A stretch of DNA of 64,000 nucleotides. Origin: Rubrivivax sp. Its GTDB lineage: Bacteria > Pseudomonadota > Gammaproteobacteria > Burkholderiales > Burkholderiaceae_C. The DNA lies in contig JAIXYO010000054.1 in assembly GCA_027490215.1 (NCBI GenBank), positions 21,770 through 85,769 of the forward strand, written 5' to 3'. The stretch's first letter is position 1. The number at the start of each line of letters is the position of its first letter. Both the position numbers and the translations under genes were made by a program. Of the stretch, positions 44,606 through 54,326 are shown in pieces. The notes beneath the pieces were generated by a model. It was not told the origin of the DNA, did no database searches, and worked only from the letters and a program-made list of their open reading frames with translations.

Positions 44606-46000
44606 TCAGCCAGCCATGCCGAGCGCAGTATCTTCACCCGGCTGCGATGCGGTCGACGCCAACTCGAGCGGTGAGTTCACGATCCGCACACGGGCCGCTG
44701 GAAACACCAGCTTGAAGCTCGAGCCATTTCCCGGTTCACTGCGAATTTCAAGCTCGCCCCCATGTCGCTGCACCACATGCTTGACGATTGACAAGCCCAG
44801 TCCAGTGCCACCGGTGTCTCGCGAGCGACTGCCGTCAACGCGGTAGAAGCGCTCAGTGAGCCGCGGTAGGTGCTCCTTGGCGATCCCGATGCCCGTGTCG
44901 CGAACCTCGAGTTCACCGACCCCATCTGCCCTGACGAGCCAGGAAACATGCACCGCGCCACCGCTTGGCGTGTAGCGGATCGCATTGTTGACGAGGTTCG
45001 CAACCGCACTGTGGAGTTCCTGCTCGGCGCCAGCGATCAGGTAGCCGCCCCTTTCAGGCTTCTTGGCGCTATCGCAGACCAAGGTATGCCGCCCGGCCGA
45101 CAGGGCCTCGGCAGCAGCACGCACCTGCGTCAACAGCTGTTGCACTGGCACCCAGCGGTCCGCCGGCGGGCGCGGGCTGCCTTCAAGTTGGGCCAGCGTC
45201 AGGAGATCGCCGACCAGGTGCTGCATGCGCTGAGCCTGCTGGGCCATCAATTCAATGACGCGACGCCGCTCGACCTCGGTCAATTGGAGGCTGGACATCG
45301 TCTCGATGAATCCTGAAAGCACCGTCAACGGCGTGCGGATCTCATGCGACACATTGGCAACGAAACCGCGCCGCATGCTGTCGCTGCGCTCTCGCTCGGT
45401 GGTGTCTTGCGACAACACCAGCTTCATCGCATCGCCATAGGGCTTGATCAGCACCGAGATCGTGCCTCGGGAACCAGGCGCCGGAAAGCTGACCGCCTCA
45501 TCGAATTGACCCGATTGCAGATGGGCGACGAAGATTGGCGCACGAACCAGATTGGTGATCGGCTGCAACCGATCGCGCTGCGGGTCGATGCCGAAATGGT
45601 CAGCCGCTACCGAATTGCACCACTCGATCTGGTCATTGACATCGAGCATCATGACGCCGTTCGGAGACGCTTCGATGGCAGACAGGAACTGGTCCAGGCG
45701 GGTCTGCTCGCGGTCTATCTTTTCTTCGAGGGTGCGCACCGAACGTTCGACGCGGTAGCCGGCTTCTCCCCAGAATCCATTGCCCCGCGGCGGAGCAACC
45801 TCATCCCGAGTTTGCAACCACTTCAGGAAATGCTGGCCGCGCAACGCATCCATGAGCGAATACGTTTGCGCTCCGAGCACGGCACCGACCACGGCTCCGA
45901 GCAGCGGAAATTGCCACGCACCACCGATCAGCCAGCCGCCCCAACAGGCTACTGCAACACTCAGCGTAACGGCCAGCAAGCGGGGTAGAAGCCAGCCCAT
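44606..46000 (-). CDS. phoR: Phosphate regulon sensor histidine kinase PhoR
   Basis: Inner-membrane sensor kinase of the phosphate regulon, 464 residues. Two N-terminal membrane segments with a minimal periplasmic part, then a linker and a PAS domain (FLSAIEASPNGVMMLDVND), HisKA with the phospho-acceptor His in FVANVSHEIRTPLTVLSG, and a HATPase domain (NLVNNAIRYTP, VRDTGIGIAKEHL, GGTGLGLSIVKHVVQRHGG). It is last in pst-phoU-phoB-phoR, 19 bases after phoB, and partners PhoB; PstSCAB and PhoU control its activity. Confidence 0.96.
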   Translation of the reverse strand: MGWLLPRLLAVTLSVAVACWGGWLIGGAWQFPLLGAVVGAVLGAQTYSLMDALRGQHFLKWLQTRDEVAPPRGNGFWGEAGYRVERSVRTLEEKIDREQTRLDQFLSAIEASPNGVMMLDVNDQIEWCNSVAADHFGIDPQRDRLQPITNLVRAPIFVAHLQSGQFDEAVSFPAPGSRGTISVLIKPYGDAMKLVLSQDTTERERSDSMRRGFVANVSHEIRTPLTVLSGFIETMSSLQLTEVERRRVIELMAQQAQRMQHLVGDLLTLAQLEGSPRPPADRWVPVQQLLTQVRAAAEALSAGRHTLVCDSAKKPERGGYLIAGAEQELHSAVANLVNNAIRYTPSGGAVHVSWLVRADGVGELEVRDTGIGIAKEHLPRLTERFYRVDGSRSRDTGGTGLGLSIVKHVVQRHGGELEIRSEPGNGSSFKLVFPAARVRIVNSPLELASTASQPGEDTALGMAG

Positions 46001-46019
46001 TCAGTGACGCTCGTTCAAA

Positions 46020-46721
46020 TCAGTTCGACAGTGTCTGCACCTGTTGCGTGAAGCGATAGCCCGCGCCGCGAACAGTCTCGATCATTCGCGAGCAGCCCAC
46101 CGGCTCCAGCGCTTCACGCAAGCGCTTCACATGCACATCGACCGTTCGTTCCTCGATGAATACATGGTCGCCCCACACCCGGTCGAGCAACTGTGCGCGA
46201 CTGTGCACACGCTCCGGATGCGTCATGAAGAAATGGAGCAGGCGGAATTCGGTTGGCCCGATGCGCACTTCGCGGTCGTCGCGGGCCACACGCCTCGTCG
46301 ACGGATCGAGCTTCAGACCAGCCACGTCAACCAGGGTATCGAGCGCCTCTGGCGCCTTGCGTCGGAGCACGGCGCGGATGCGCGCCAGCAATTCGTTGGT
46401 CGAAAACGGCTTGGTCAGATAGTCATCGGCACCGGCATCGAGCCCGGAAATCATGTCGCCCTCTTCGGCACGGGCGGTCAGCATGATGATTGGCAATTCG
46501 CGGGTCCGCGCCTGGCCGCGCCAGCGCTTGGCCAGCACCAACCCCGACTGGCCAGGCAGCATCCAGTCCAGCACAACCAAGTCAGGCAGCACGCCGTCGA
46601 TCTCGATCTGCGCCTGATCGGCATCCGATGCAATCGTCACGTCGTAGCCGGCGTGACGCAGATTGATGGAGATCAGTTCGGCAATCGCCGACTCGTCTTC
46701 CACGACCAGTACACGGCTCAT
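46020..46721 (-). CDS. phoB: Phosphate regulon response regulator PhoB
   Basis: OmpR/PhoB-family transcription factor, 233 residues. Receiver: VLVVEDESAIAEL, phospho-Asp in LVVLDWMLPGQSG, Thr in IIMLTARAEE, Lys in DDYLTKPFS. C-terminal winged helix with RVARDDREVRIGPTEFRLLH and the recognition helix region RTVDVHVKRLREAL. It binds Pho boxes such as the one upstream of pstS. Between phoU and phoR on one transcript. Confidence 0.97.
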   Translation of the reverse strand: MSRVLVVEDESAIAELISINLRHAGYDVTIASDADQAQIEIDGVLPDLVVLDWMLPGQSGLVLAKRWRGQARTRELPIIMLTARAEEGDMISGLDAGADDYLTKPFSTNELLARIRAVLRRKAPEALDTLVDVAGLKLDPSTRRVARDDREVRIGPTEFRLLHFFMTHPERVHSRAQLLDRVWGDHVFIEERTVDVHVKRLREALEPVGCSRMIETVRGAGYRFTQQVQTLSN

Positions 46722-46743
46722 CTTGGGCTCCTTGACGCGTTAT

Positions 46744-47451
46744 TCATCGCACCAGGGTCTCGACTGCCTCGACGGAGTTGTGTCTCACATCCGTCCCCTT
46801 GACGATGTAGATGATCTGTTCCGCAAGGTTCTTCGCGTGGTCACCAACACGCTCGATGGCCTTGGCCACGAACACCAGGTCAATGCTGGATGAAATCGTG
46901 CGCGGGTCTTCCATCATGAAGGTGATGAGCTTGCGCATCAGGCCTTCAAACTCCTGGTCGATCTGGTCGTCCTGCTTGAGCACCTCCAATGCCTTGTCGA
47001 CATCGAGACGAGCAAAAGCGTCAAGGGCTTTTCGCAACTGGGCAATGGCCAGTTCGGACTCAAACTTCAGGTCGGCCACCGGCAAGCGAAGGCGGCTCGA
47101 CACGCCGGTGTTGATCAGCCGCTGAACGGTACGCGCGACGCGGGCAGCCTCGTCACCGACGCGCTCCAGGTTCGCGATGGTCTTGCTGATCGCGATCAGC
47201 AGGCGCAGGTCGCGCGCGGTCGGTTGGCGTCGGGCGATGATGCTCGACAGATCGCGGTCGATCTCCACTTCCATCGTATTGACGGTCTCCTCCAGCACGA
47301 GGACCTGCGAGGCGGTTTCGATGCTGAAATTTGTGAGCGCATAGACCGCTTGCGCGACTTGCGATTCGACCAGACCCCCCATCTCGAGCACGCGGGTGGA
47401 AATGCCGCTGAGCTCGGTGTCGAACTGCGTGGAGAGGTGTTTATCAGTCAT
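46744..47451 (-). CDS. phoU: Phosphate transport system regulator PhoU
   Basis: Cytoplasmic peripheral protein that links PstB and PhoR and keeps the regulon off when phosphate is ample, 235 residues. Two PhoU repeats (about residues 18-105 and 120-210) carry the metal-binding E/D-rich signatures ISKTIANLERVGDEAARVAR and FVAKAIERVGDHAKNLAEQI. 30 bases after pstB. Confidence 0.97.
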   Translation of the reverse strand: MTDKHLSTQFDTELSGISTRVLEMGGLVESQVAQAVYALTNFSIETASQVLVLEETVNTMEVEIDRDLSSIIARRQPTARDLRLLIAISKTIANLERVGDEAARVARTVQRLINTGVSSRLRLPVADLKFESELAIAQLRKALDAFARLDVDKALEVLKQDDQIDQEFEGLMRKLITFMMEDPRTISSSIDLVFVAKAIERVGDHAKNLAEQIIYIVKGTDVRHNSVEAVETLVR

Positions 47452-47481
47452 GGGGACTCCCTGCGTGATCTGTGAGGTACA

Positions 47482-48246
47482 TCAACCGAAACGTCCGGTG
47501 ATGTAGTCCTCGGTGTCCTTCTTCTTCGGCTTCATGAAGAGTTCGGACGTAGGACCAAACTCGACGAGATCGCCCAAGTACATGTACGCTGTGTAGTCGG
47601 AACTGCGTGCAGCCTGCTGCATGTTGTGCGTGACGATCAACACGGTGTAGTCATCCTTGAGTTCGTGGATGAGCTCTTCGATCTTGCCGGTCGAGATCGG
47701 GTCGAGGGCCGAACACGGCTCGTCGAGCAGCAGCACCTCGGGCTTGATCGCGATGCCGCGCGCAATGCAAAGACGCTGCTGCTGGCCACCGGACAGGCCC
47801 GAACCACTCTGGCCGAGCTTGTCCTTCACCTCGTTCCACAGCGCAGCCTTCTTCAGGGCCCACTCGACACGTTCGTCCATCTCGACGCGAGGCAAGGTTT
47901 CAAACAGCTTCACCCCGAAGGCAATGTTGTCGTAGATCGACATCGGGAAAGGCGTTGGCTTCTGGAAGACCATACCGACCTTGGCGCGCATCAGCGACAC
48001 GTCCTGCTTCGAATTGAGGATGTTCTCGCCGTCCAGAAGGATCTCACCTTCGGCCCGTTGCTCGGGGTAGAGCTCAAACATTCGGTTGAACGTTCGCAGC
48101 AGGGTCGACTTGCCGCATCCCGACGGCCCGATGAAGGCGGTGACCTTGCGCTCGGGCAACTCGAGGTTGATGTTCTTCAGCGCAAGGAACTTGCCGTAGT
48201 AGAAGTTGAGGTTCTTGACCGAGATCTTGATTTTCTCTTGTGTCAT
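47482..48246 (-). CDS. pstB: Phosphate ABC transporter ATP-binding protein PstB
   Basis: ATPase of the high-affinity phosphate importer, 254 residues. Walker [19 protein letters not shown]-loop [18 protein letters not shown], signature [16 protein letters not shown], Walker [13 protein letters not shown] and switch His [10 protein letters not shown] are complete. ATG 48246 has GGGAA upstream; the open frame further upstream runs into pstA and was rejected. 17 bases after pstA. Confidence 0.97.
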   Translation of the reverse strand: MTQEKIKISVKNLNFYYGKFLALKNINLELPERKVTAFIGPSGCGKSTLLRTFNRMFELYPEQRAEGEILLDGENILNSKQDVSLMRAKVGMVFQKPTPFPMSIYDNIAFGVKLFETLPRVEMDERVEWALKKAALWNEVKDKLGQSGSGLSGGQQQRLCIARGIAIKPEVLLLDEPCSALDPISTGKIEELIHELKDDYTVLIVTHNMQQAARSSDYTAYMYLGDLVEFGPTSELFMKPKKKDTEDYITGRFG

Positions 48247-48263
48247 TTCGAGTGTTCCCGGCT

Positions 48264-49133
48264 TCAGCTCTTGTTTCGGAAGAGAACGCGCGCAAGGATG
48301 TTCAGGAAGAGAACCCCTAGCGTGATGAGGAAGACGCCTGCCCAAGCCAGCTTTTGCCAGTTCTCATAGGGGCTGAGGGCGAACTTGAAGATGGTGACCG
48401 GCAAGCTCGCCACGGGGCCGCTCAGGTTCGACGCCCAGAACTGATTGGACAGCGCAGTGAAGAGCAACGGCGCTGTTTCCCCAGCGATTCGTGCCACCGC
48501 CAGCAAGATGCCCGTGATGACGCCGGCACGGGCCGACTTCAGCGTGATGCTGAGAATCACTTTCCATTTGGGCGTCCCGAGCGCGTAGGCTGCTTCACGC
48601 AAGGCGCTCGGGATCAGGGACAGCATGTTTTCTGTCGTGCGAATGACGACGGGAATGACGATGAGCGCCAGCGCCAGCACACCGGCATAGCCGGAATAAG
48701 TCTTCATCGGCGCAACCACCACCGTGTAGATGAACAGACCGATCACGATTGAAGGCGCCGACAAGAGAATGTCGTTGATGAATCGCGTGACGTTTCCGAG
48801 CATCGTCTTCTGCCCGAACTCTGCAAGGTAGACCCCCGCCAGAATGCCGATCGGGGTGCCGACGAACGTGGCCAGCGCCACCATCACCAGCGAACCAGCG
48901 ATGGCATTCAACAAGCCCCCAGTCTCGGCCTGCGGCGGCGGGGTCATCTCGGTGAAGAGCGACAGCGAGAGACCATCAATGCCCAGGCGCACCACTTCAA
49001 ACAGGATCCAGGAAAGCCAGAACAGGCCGAACACCATGGCCGACATCGACAACACCAGCGCAATGACATTGACCCGTTTGCGGCTGTTGTGCTTGGCGAT
49101 CTTCGACGCCTGAAGAGCATCAACGGTGGTCAT
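48264..49133 (-). CDS. pstA: Phosphate ABC transporter permease PstA
   Basis: Inner-membrane permease, 289 residues, six or so membrane segments; [17 protein letters not shown] is the PstA periplasmic loop and [20 protein letters not shown] the EAA loop that contacts Pst[21 protein letters not shown] is a family signature. ATG 49133 overlaps the pstC stop as ATGA. Confidence 0.96.
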   Translation of the reverse strand: MTTVDALQASKIAKHNSRKRVNVIALVLSMSAMVFGLFWLSWILFEVVRLGIDGLSLSLFTEMTPPPQAETGGLLNAIAGSLVMVALATFVGTPIGILAGVYLAEFGQKTMLGNVTRFINDILLSAPSIVIGLFIYTVVVAPMKTYSGYAGVLALALIVIPVVIRTTENMLSLIPSALREAAYALGTPKWKVILSITLKSARAGVITGILLAVARIAGETAPLLFTALSNQFWASNLSGPVASLPVTIFKFALSPYENWQKLAWAGVFLITLGVLFLNILARVLFRNKS

Positions 49134-50149
49134 GAACGGCTCCCTTCATTGCGGGCAAGGCGTGAGAGCAGCACCTTGGACAGCGACAACACGCAGAACG
49201 TGATGAAGAACAGGACGAGCCCCAGATAGATGAGCGAGGCCTGATGCAGGCCCGGACCCGCCTCGGCAAACTCGTTGGCGAGGGCCGAGGTGATGCTGTT
49301 GGCAGCCTCGAACAGCGACAGGCTGTTGAGTTGATTGAAGTTGCCGATGACGAACGTCACAGCCATGGTCTCGCCGATCGCACGACCCAGGCCCAGCATG
49401 ATTCCGCCGATCACACCAGTCTTGGTGTACGGAAGCACGACCTTGAACACAACCTCCCACGTGGTGGACCCGAGCGCATACGCAGATTCCTTCAACATTG
49501 GCGGCGTGATCTCGAATACATCTCGCATCACTGATGCGATGAACGGGATGATCATGATCGCCAGGATGATCCCGGCAGACAGGAGGCCGATGCCCACGGG
49601 GGCCCCCGACACAAATTCTTCGAGGAAAGGAACACCAGCGAAAAGCTTTTGCAGCGGTTGCTGCACGTAGGTCGACAACACCGGGCTGAAGACCAGCAAC
49701 CCCCACATGCCGTAGACGATCGACGGCACCGCTGCCAGGAGTTCGATTGCAACACCCAGTGGTCGACGCAACCAACTCGGCGACAACTCGGTGAGGAACA
49801 ACGCAATGCCGAAGCTCACGGGCACGGCGATCACGAGAGCGATGAACGAGGTCATCAGCGTCCCGTAGATCATCACGAGACCGCCGTAGCTGTCTTGCAC
49901 CGGGTCCCACTCGCTGCGCCACAGGAAGCTGGGACCGTATTTGGCGATGGCTGGCCACGCTCCGATGACGAGCGAAACGATGATCGCGAACAGGAGGACC
50001 AGGGTGAGGATGGCCGCCCCATGCGCCAGCGCCGAGAACAGCTTGTCTATCCAGGGTGAGGAGCCCTTTCGCTGAGGAGGAATGCCCTGCTGCTCTGACC
50101 GCATCATGGTGTTCTTGTCGTTTGAGGATGCTGGAAGTGTTGCGGCCAC
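49130..50149 (-). CDS. pstC: Phosphate ABC transporter permease PstC
   Basis: Inner-membrane permease, 339 residues. [20 protein letters not shown] is the PstC signature, the EAA loop is [20 protein letters not shown], and [16 protein letters not shown] follows. The start is GTG 50149, which has an excellent GGAGG site 5 bases before it; ATG codons 14 and 15 residues further in lack one. A 79-base gap with a strong hairpin separates it from pstS. Confidence 0.96.
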   Translation of the reverse strand: MAATLPASSNDKNTMMRSEQQGIPPQRKGSSPWIDKLFSALAHGAAILTLVLLFAIIVSLVIGAWPAIAKYGPSFLWRSEWDPVQDSYGGLVMIYGTLMTSFIALVIAVPVSFGIALFLTELSPSWLRRPLGVAIELLAAVPSIVYGMWGLLVFSPVLSTYVQQPLQKLFAGVPFLEEFVSGAPVGIGLLSAGIILAIMIIPFIASVMRDVFEITPPMLKESAYALGSTTWEVVFKVVLPYTKTGVIGGIMLGLGRAIGETMAVTFVIGNFNQLNSLSLFEAANSITSALANEFAEAGPGLHQASLIYLGLVLFFITFCVLSLSKVLLSRLARNEGSRS

Positions 50150-50168
50150 GGGTCCTCCGTCGGGCTCC

Positions 50169-50205
50169 CTCGGAGCAAGCCGCCCTGCCTGCGGCGCCCT
50201 CCGAG
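50169..50205 (-). terminator. Intercistronic hairpin between pstS and pstC
   Basis: Outer arms CTCGGAG (50169-50175) and CTCCGAG (50199-50205), inner arms GCCGC (50179-50183) and GCGGC (50191-50195) around a 7-base loop. No T run follows. Such hairpins after a binding-protein gene usually stabilise the upstream mRNA or lower read-through, giving much more PstS than permease. Confidence 0.6.
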
Positions 50206-50228
50206 AGGTGAGATGGCAGGCACTTCAG

Positions 50229-51266
50229 TTACTTGTACGCGACGGCCTTGCCAGACGCGTCCTTGATCTGGTCCCACTGCTTGCGCACCAGCGCCTTGAC
50301 CGCCTCGGGCAGGGGAACGTACTCAAGGGCAGCTGCCTCCTTGTCGCCGTTCGCGTAGGCCCACTGGAAGAACTTCAGCGCTTCCGAGCCTTGAGCGGGC
50401 TTGTCCTGCACCTTGTGCATCATGATGAACGTGGCGCCGGACAATGGCCACGAAGCCTTGCCAGGCTGGTCCGTCAACACCTGATAGAAGGTCTTCGACC
50501 AGTCGGCACCGGCAGCGGCAGCCTTGAAGGCCTCGTCATCGGGTGCGTGGAACTCACCGTCCTTGTTCTTCAGCAACGCGTAGGTCAACTTCGCTTGCTT
50601 GACGTACGCGTACTCGACATAGCCGATCGAATTGGGCAGACGCGCCACGAAGGCCGATACACCCTCATTGCCCTTGCCGCCCGCGCCGGTCGGCCAGTTC
50701 ACTGCAGTGCCTTCACCGACTTTGGCTTTCCACTCCGCATTCACCTTCGACAAGTAGTTGGTGAAGATGAAGCTCGTGCCCGACCCGTCGGCGCGGCGGA
50801 CCACTGCGATCGTCGAATCGGGGAGAGGAACCCCCGGGTTCAGCGCTGTGAGAGCCGGATCGTTCCACTTGGTGATCTTTCCGAGGTAGATGTCGCCCAG
50901 AAGCTGGCCTGTCAGCTTGATCTGGCCTGGCTCGATACCCTTGATATTCACTACCGGAACCACCCCACCGATTACGGTAGGAAACTGCATCAATCCGTCC
51001 TTGGCGAGCGCCTCGTCCGTCAGCGGCATATCCGAAGCGCCGAAGTCCACGGTCTTGCCAGTGATCTGCTTGATGCCTGCGCCGGAGCCGACAGACTGGT
51101 AGTTCACCCGAACACCCGTCGCCTTGTTGTAAGAGTCCGCCCACTTGGAGTAGATCGGCGCAGGGAAGCTTGCGCCTGCACCTGTGACGCTCTGCGCGCT
51201 GGCGAGGCTGCTTGCAGCCAGCAGGCCAACGGCGATTGACGCAATTCGGTTCGTAACAACAGTCAT
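50229..51266 (-). CDS. pstS: Phosphate-binding periplasmic protein PstS
   Basis: Periplasmic high-affinity phosphate receptor, 345 residues. A Sec signal (MTVVTNRIASIAVGLLAASS, cleaved after ASA) precedes SVTGAGASFPAPIYSKWAD, which binds phosphate; YQSVGSGAGIKQI, DFGASDMPL and RADGSGTSFIFTNYL are the other ligand loops. ATG 51266 has AAAGGA upstream. First gene of the pstSCAB-phoUBR operon, under the Pho box at 51330-51347. Confidence 0.97.
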   Translation of the reverse strand: MTVVTNRIASIAVGLLAASSLASAQSVTGAGASFPAPIYSKWADSYNKATGVRVNYQSVGSGAGIKQITGKTVDFGASDMPLTDEALAKDGLMQFPTVIGGVVPVVNIKGIEPGQIKLTGQLLGDIYLGKITKWNDPALTALNPGVPLPDSTIAVVRRADGSGTSFIFTNYLSKVNAEWKAKVGEGTAVNWPTGAGGKGNEGVSAFVARLPNSIGYVEYAYVKQAKLTYALLKNKDGEFHAPDDEAFKAAAAGADWSKTFYQVLTDQPGKASWPLSGATFIMMHKVQDKPAQGSEALKFFQWAYANGDKEAAALEYVPLPEAVKALVRKQWDQIKDASGKAVAYK

Positions 51267-51329
51267 TTCGAATCCTTTCTGTGTGCGCGGCGCGCGTAGA
51301 CTAATCACCGCAAAGGTTAGAAGGGATAT

Positions 51330-51347
51330 ATGACACCTTGGTGACAG
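51330..51347 (-). promoter_or_regulatory. Pho box upstream of pstS
   Basis: On the minus strand CTGTCAC-CAAG-GTGTCAT, two 7-base half-sites 4 bases apart, each matching the CTGTCAT consensus at six of seven positions. A -10-like TCTAAC (51321-51316) follows about 8 bases later, the usual layout where PhoB replaces the -35. It lies 64 bases before the pstS ATG. Confidence 0.75.
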
Positions 51348-51527
51348 TTTGAAAGCGCTGACGTCATGTTTCAACGACCAATATCATTTGCGCAACGCGC
51401 ACGGGTCGCGTCACCCGCAAGTCACCTATTTGTCATAAATTGACCATAACCTCTGCAGCGTGAACTCAGCAGCGCTGGGCGCCATGCAACACAGATACCC
51501 CAAACCAACCCGAATCGGAGGTCTATT

Positions 51528-52019
51528 ATGTATTTCAGCAAGCTGGCAATGAGCTTGACCCTGACCACGGCAGTCATCCTGGGCGGTTGCGCCACTGCAC
51601 CTGAGCCACAGTCGATCGTGGAAACTGCGGCCGCCACGCCTCAGTTGTCGACGCTGACGAAGTTGATCAACGACGCAGGATTGACGGAGACGCTCAAGGA
51701 GCCCGGGCCTTTCACGGTGTTCGCGCCGACTGACGATGCCTTCAAAGCCGTGCCAGCCAAGACGCTGGACGCGCTGTCCAAGGACAAGGCCCTGTTGATT
51801 TCGGTGCTGACGTACCACGTCCTGCCCGGCAAGAAGGTGACTTCGGCCGATGTCCAGAACGGCCCGGCCACGACGGTGCAGGGCGCTCCGGTATCGCTGT
51901 ACCGTTCGGGCACCTTTGTGACGGTCGAAAGCGCGGTCGTTACCACTGCAGATATCGAAGCGTCGAACGGCGTGGTGCACATCATCGACACGGTACTGAT
52001 TCCCCCGGTCAAGAAGTGA
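51528..52019 (+). CDS. Fasciclin-domain lipoprotein
   Basis: Secreted protein of 163 residues. A signal with lipobox LGGC (near residue 21) predicts a lipid anchor. One FAS1 domain follows: TLTKLINDAGLTETLKEPGP, FTVFAPTDDAFKAVP, LLISVLTYHVLPGKKVTSAD and NGVVHIIDTVLIPP, all standard. FAS1 proteins act in adhesion or matrix; the bacterial role is mostly unknown. GGAGG precedes ATG 51528. It is divergent from pstS and converges with glmM, 13 bases between the stops. Confidence 0.92.
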   Translation: MYFSKLAMSLTLTTAVILGGCATAPEPQSIVETAAATPQLSTLTKLINDAGLTETLKEPGPFTVFAPTDDAFKAVPAKTLDALSKDKALLISVLTYHVLPGKKVTSADVQNGPATTVQGAPVSLYRSGTFVTVESAVVTTADIEASNGVVHIIDTVLIPPVKK

Positions 52020-52028
52020 ACTTGAAGC

Positions 52029-52055
52029 TGGCTCAGACCTCCAGCGTCTGAGCCA
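52029..52055. terminator. Hairpin shared by the ends of the fasciclin gene and glmM
   Basis: Perfect 10-base arms TGGCTCAGAC (52029-52038) and GTCTGAGCCA (52046-52055) around a 7-base loop. It spans the last codons and stop of glmM and begins 10 bases after the fasciclin stop. It lacks T runs on both sides, so it may slow both converging transcripts or protect their 3' ends. Confidence 0.5.
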
Positions 52056-53364
52056 ACCGTTGCGCACAGCGGGCGGCGACCTGATGGTCGCAGGCTTCGA
52101 CCATGACGCGCAGCAAGGGCTCGGTGCCTGAGGGGCGGATCAGGATACGACCCGAAGCACCCAGTTCGGTCTCGAGCTCACGCTGCGTGCGGTGCAGCGC
52201 CTCGTGGCAGGTCCAGTCCAGACCTTCAGGCAAACGGACATTGATCATGACCTGCGGCAAAAGCGTGACCGAACTCAGCTGATCGGCCAGCGTTACGCCG
52301 CTGCGGCACACGGCCTGCAGGATCTGCAGCGCGCTGATGATCCCGTCGCCAGTGGTATGACGGTCGAGCGCCAGCAGATGGCCTGAGCTCTCACCGCCCA
52401 GGTTCCAGTTGCGAGCCAGCAGGCCCTCCAGTACATAACGGTCGCCAACGCGCGCGCGCACCAATTCGACTCCCCGCTGACGCAGCGCGGACTCCACCGC
52501 CAGGTTGGTCATCAAGGTACCCACCACACCGGGCACGGTCTGGCCTTGTGAAAGGCGATCGGCCACCATGACGTAGAGCAGTTCGTCCCCGTTGTAAAGA
52601 CGGCCTGCCGCATCGACCAATTGCAAGCGGTCAGCATCGCCGTCGAGCGCGACACCGTAATCTGCGCGGTGCTCCTTGACCGCCTGAACCAGCGCCGCGG
52701 GCGCGGTGGCGCCGAAGCCGGCGTTGATGTTGGTCCCATCTGGGCTGCAGCCGATGGCCACGACTTCGGCGCCCAGTTCGTGGAACACCGCCGGCGCTAC
52801 GTGATAAGCCGCACCATGCGCCGCATCGACAACGATCTTCATGCCCTTCAGCGACAGCTCGCTTCCAAAGGTACTCTTGCAGAATTCGATGTAACGGCCG
52901 CGCGCGTCCTCGAGCTTGCGCGCCTTGCCTAAGCCAGCCGAAGCGACCCACTGCGGAGGCTGGTCCAGTGAGGATTCGACGCGCGCCTCCCATTCATCAG
53001 GCAGCTTCTCCCCACGTGCGGAGAAAAACTTGATGCCGTTGTCGGGGAATGGGTTGTGCGAGGCACTGATCACCACCCCCAGATTCAACCGCAAGGCGCG
53101 CGTCAGGTAGGCGATGCCCGGCGTGGGCAGCGGCCCGGTGAGCAGCACATCAACCCCCGCCGAGGCAAAGCCTGCCTCCAGCGCCGACTCGATCATGTAG
53201 CCGGAAATGCGTGTGTCCTTGCCGATCAGCACCGTCGGCTTAGGATCGGACGCCTTGAGAACACGCCCGACCGAATGGCCAAGACGCAACATGAAGTCCG
53301 GCGTGATCGGGGATTGGCCCACAGTGCCACGGATGCCATCGGTGCCGAAATGAATTCTGGTCAT
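52033..53364 (-). CDS. glmM: Phosphoglucosamine mutase
   Basis: Cytoplasmic enzyme converting glucosamine-6-phosphate to glucosamine-1-phosphate for UDP-GlcNAc, 443 residues. Start [20 protein letters not shown], the phosphorylated serine in [14 protein letters not shown], the metal loop [13 protein letters not shown], the sugar loop GGESSGHL and the phosphate loop [14 protein letters not shown] are all present. ATG 53364 fits the family; it follows folP by 13 bases, the usual folP-glmM pair. Confidence 0.97.
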   Translation of the reverse strand: MTRIHFGTDGIRGTVGQSPITPDFMLRLGHSVGRVLKASDPKPTVLIGKDTRISGYMIESALEAGFASAGVDVLLTGPLPTPGIAYLTRALRLNLGVVISASHNPFPDNGIKFFSARGEKLPDEWEARVESSLDQPPQWVASAGLGKARKLEDARGRYIEFCKSTFGSELSLKGMKIVVDAAHGAAYHVAPAVFHELGAEVVAIGCSPDGTNINAGFGATAPAALVQAVKEHRADYGVALDGDADRLQLVDAAGRLYNGDELLYVMVADRLSQGQTVPGVVGTLMTNLAVESALRQRGVELVRARVGDRYVLEGLLARNWNLGGESSGHLLALDRHTTGDGIISALQILQAVCRSGVTLADQLSSVTLLPQVMINVRLPEGLDWTCHEALHRTQRELETELGASGRILIRPSGTEPLLRVMVEACDHQVAARCAQRLAQTLEV

Positions 53365-53377
53365 GGTTGCTGGGTTC

Positions 53378-54235
53378 TCATTGCAATTGATCAAGGGTTG
53401 CCCTGGTTATCGGCAACCCAGCCGCGCGCCAAATCTTCAATGCATCGACCGTGGCAGCGACATCGTGCACGCGAACGATGCTTGCACCGTTAAGCACCGC
53501 CGCCAACGCCGCTGCGAGACTGGCGGCCAAACGACTACCAACTGCGCGCCCCGTCAGTGCGCCCAGAGTCGACTTGCGCGACCAGCCCACCAGCAAGGGC
53601 CGACCCAGCGAAAGCAATTCGCGCTGGCGGCGCAGCAATTCCATGTTGTGCTGGACCGTCTTGCAGAAGCCGATGCCAGGATCAAGCACGATGCGGTCGG
53701 TCGCAATGCCGCGAGCCATCAGTTCATCGACACGATCTCGGAGCATCGACGTGACATCTGCCACCACATCGACGTAGCAGGCTTGCGACTGCATGGACGG
53801 CGGATCGCCCTGCATGTGCATCAGGCAGATCCCGCAGGCCGGATGGGCAGCGACCGCCTCGAGCGCGCCTGGCGCCCTGAGCGCATTGATGTCGTTGACG
53901 ATGTCGACACCCAAGGCCAAGGCCTCGGCCATCAAGGCAGGCTTGGTGGTGTCGATTGAAACCGGGTGTCCCATCGTCAGCACCGCTTCGAGAACCGGCA
54001 GCACCCGCCGACGCTCTTCGTCCAATGACACCGGCTCGGCACCCGGCCGGCTCGACTCGCCCCCGATGTCCAGGATATCGGCACCGGCGTCGATCAGACG
54101 CCGGCAGTGGTCGATGGCTTCGGCCAAGGTCGAGAACTGCCCACCGTCCGCGAAGGAATCAGGCGTGGTGTTGACGATGCCCATGACCCTGGGCACGGAG
54201 AGATCAATCCGGTGGTGGGTGGTTTGCCAGTGCAT
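53378..54235 (-). CDS. folP: Dihydropteroate synthase
   Basis: TIM-barrel enzyme of folate synthesis joining pABA to dihydropterin pyrophosphate, target of sulfonamides; 285 residues. Motifs: [83 protein letters not shown] and the C-terminal [17 protein letters not shown]. Nothing sulfonamide-resistance-like is evident. Between ftsH and glmM as in many proteobacteria. Confidence 0.97.
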   Translation of the reverse strand: MHWQTTHHRIDLSVPRVMGIVNTTPDSFADGGQFSTLAEAIDHCRRLIDAGADILDIGGESSRPGAEPVSLDEERRRVLPVLEAVLTMGHPVSIDTTKPALMAEALALGVDIVNDINALRAPGALEAVAAHPACGICLMHMQGDPPSMQSQACYVDVVADVTSMLRDRVDELMARGIATDRIVLDPGIGFCKTVQHNMELLRRQRELLSLGRPLLVGWSRKSTLGALTGRAVGSRLAASLAAALAAVLNGASIVRVHDVAATVDALKIWRAAGLPITRATLDQLQ

Positions 54236-54283
54236 GACATGCCGAGATCGACACCTTCGGGGATCTGAAAAAGTCAGCGCCCG

Positions 54284-54306
54284 TGAAAACGGGGCCGAAG
54301 CCCCGT
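54284..54306 (-). terminator. Terminator after ftsH
   Basis: Arms ACGGGGC (54289-54295) and GCCCCGT (54300-54306) close a tetraloop which on the minus strand is TTCG, an extra-stable loop; a short TTTT run follows. It lies 20 bases after the ftsH stop, before folP. With only four T it may be partial and let some transcription continue into folP-glmM. Confidence 0.65.
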
Positions 54307-54326
54307 GAAATGAAAATCAAATGTCG

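Noticed and set aside
51359..51366. Palindrome TGACGTCA upstream of pstS
   Set aside because: An 8-base palindrome is expected by chance at this scale and no known regulator of pst uses it; the Pho box explains control.
51431..51449. Second Pho box facing the fasciclin gene (TTGTCAT-AAAT-TGACCAT)
   Set aside because: Only the first half-site is close to consensus; the second matches at about three of seven positions.
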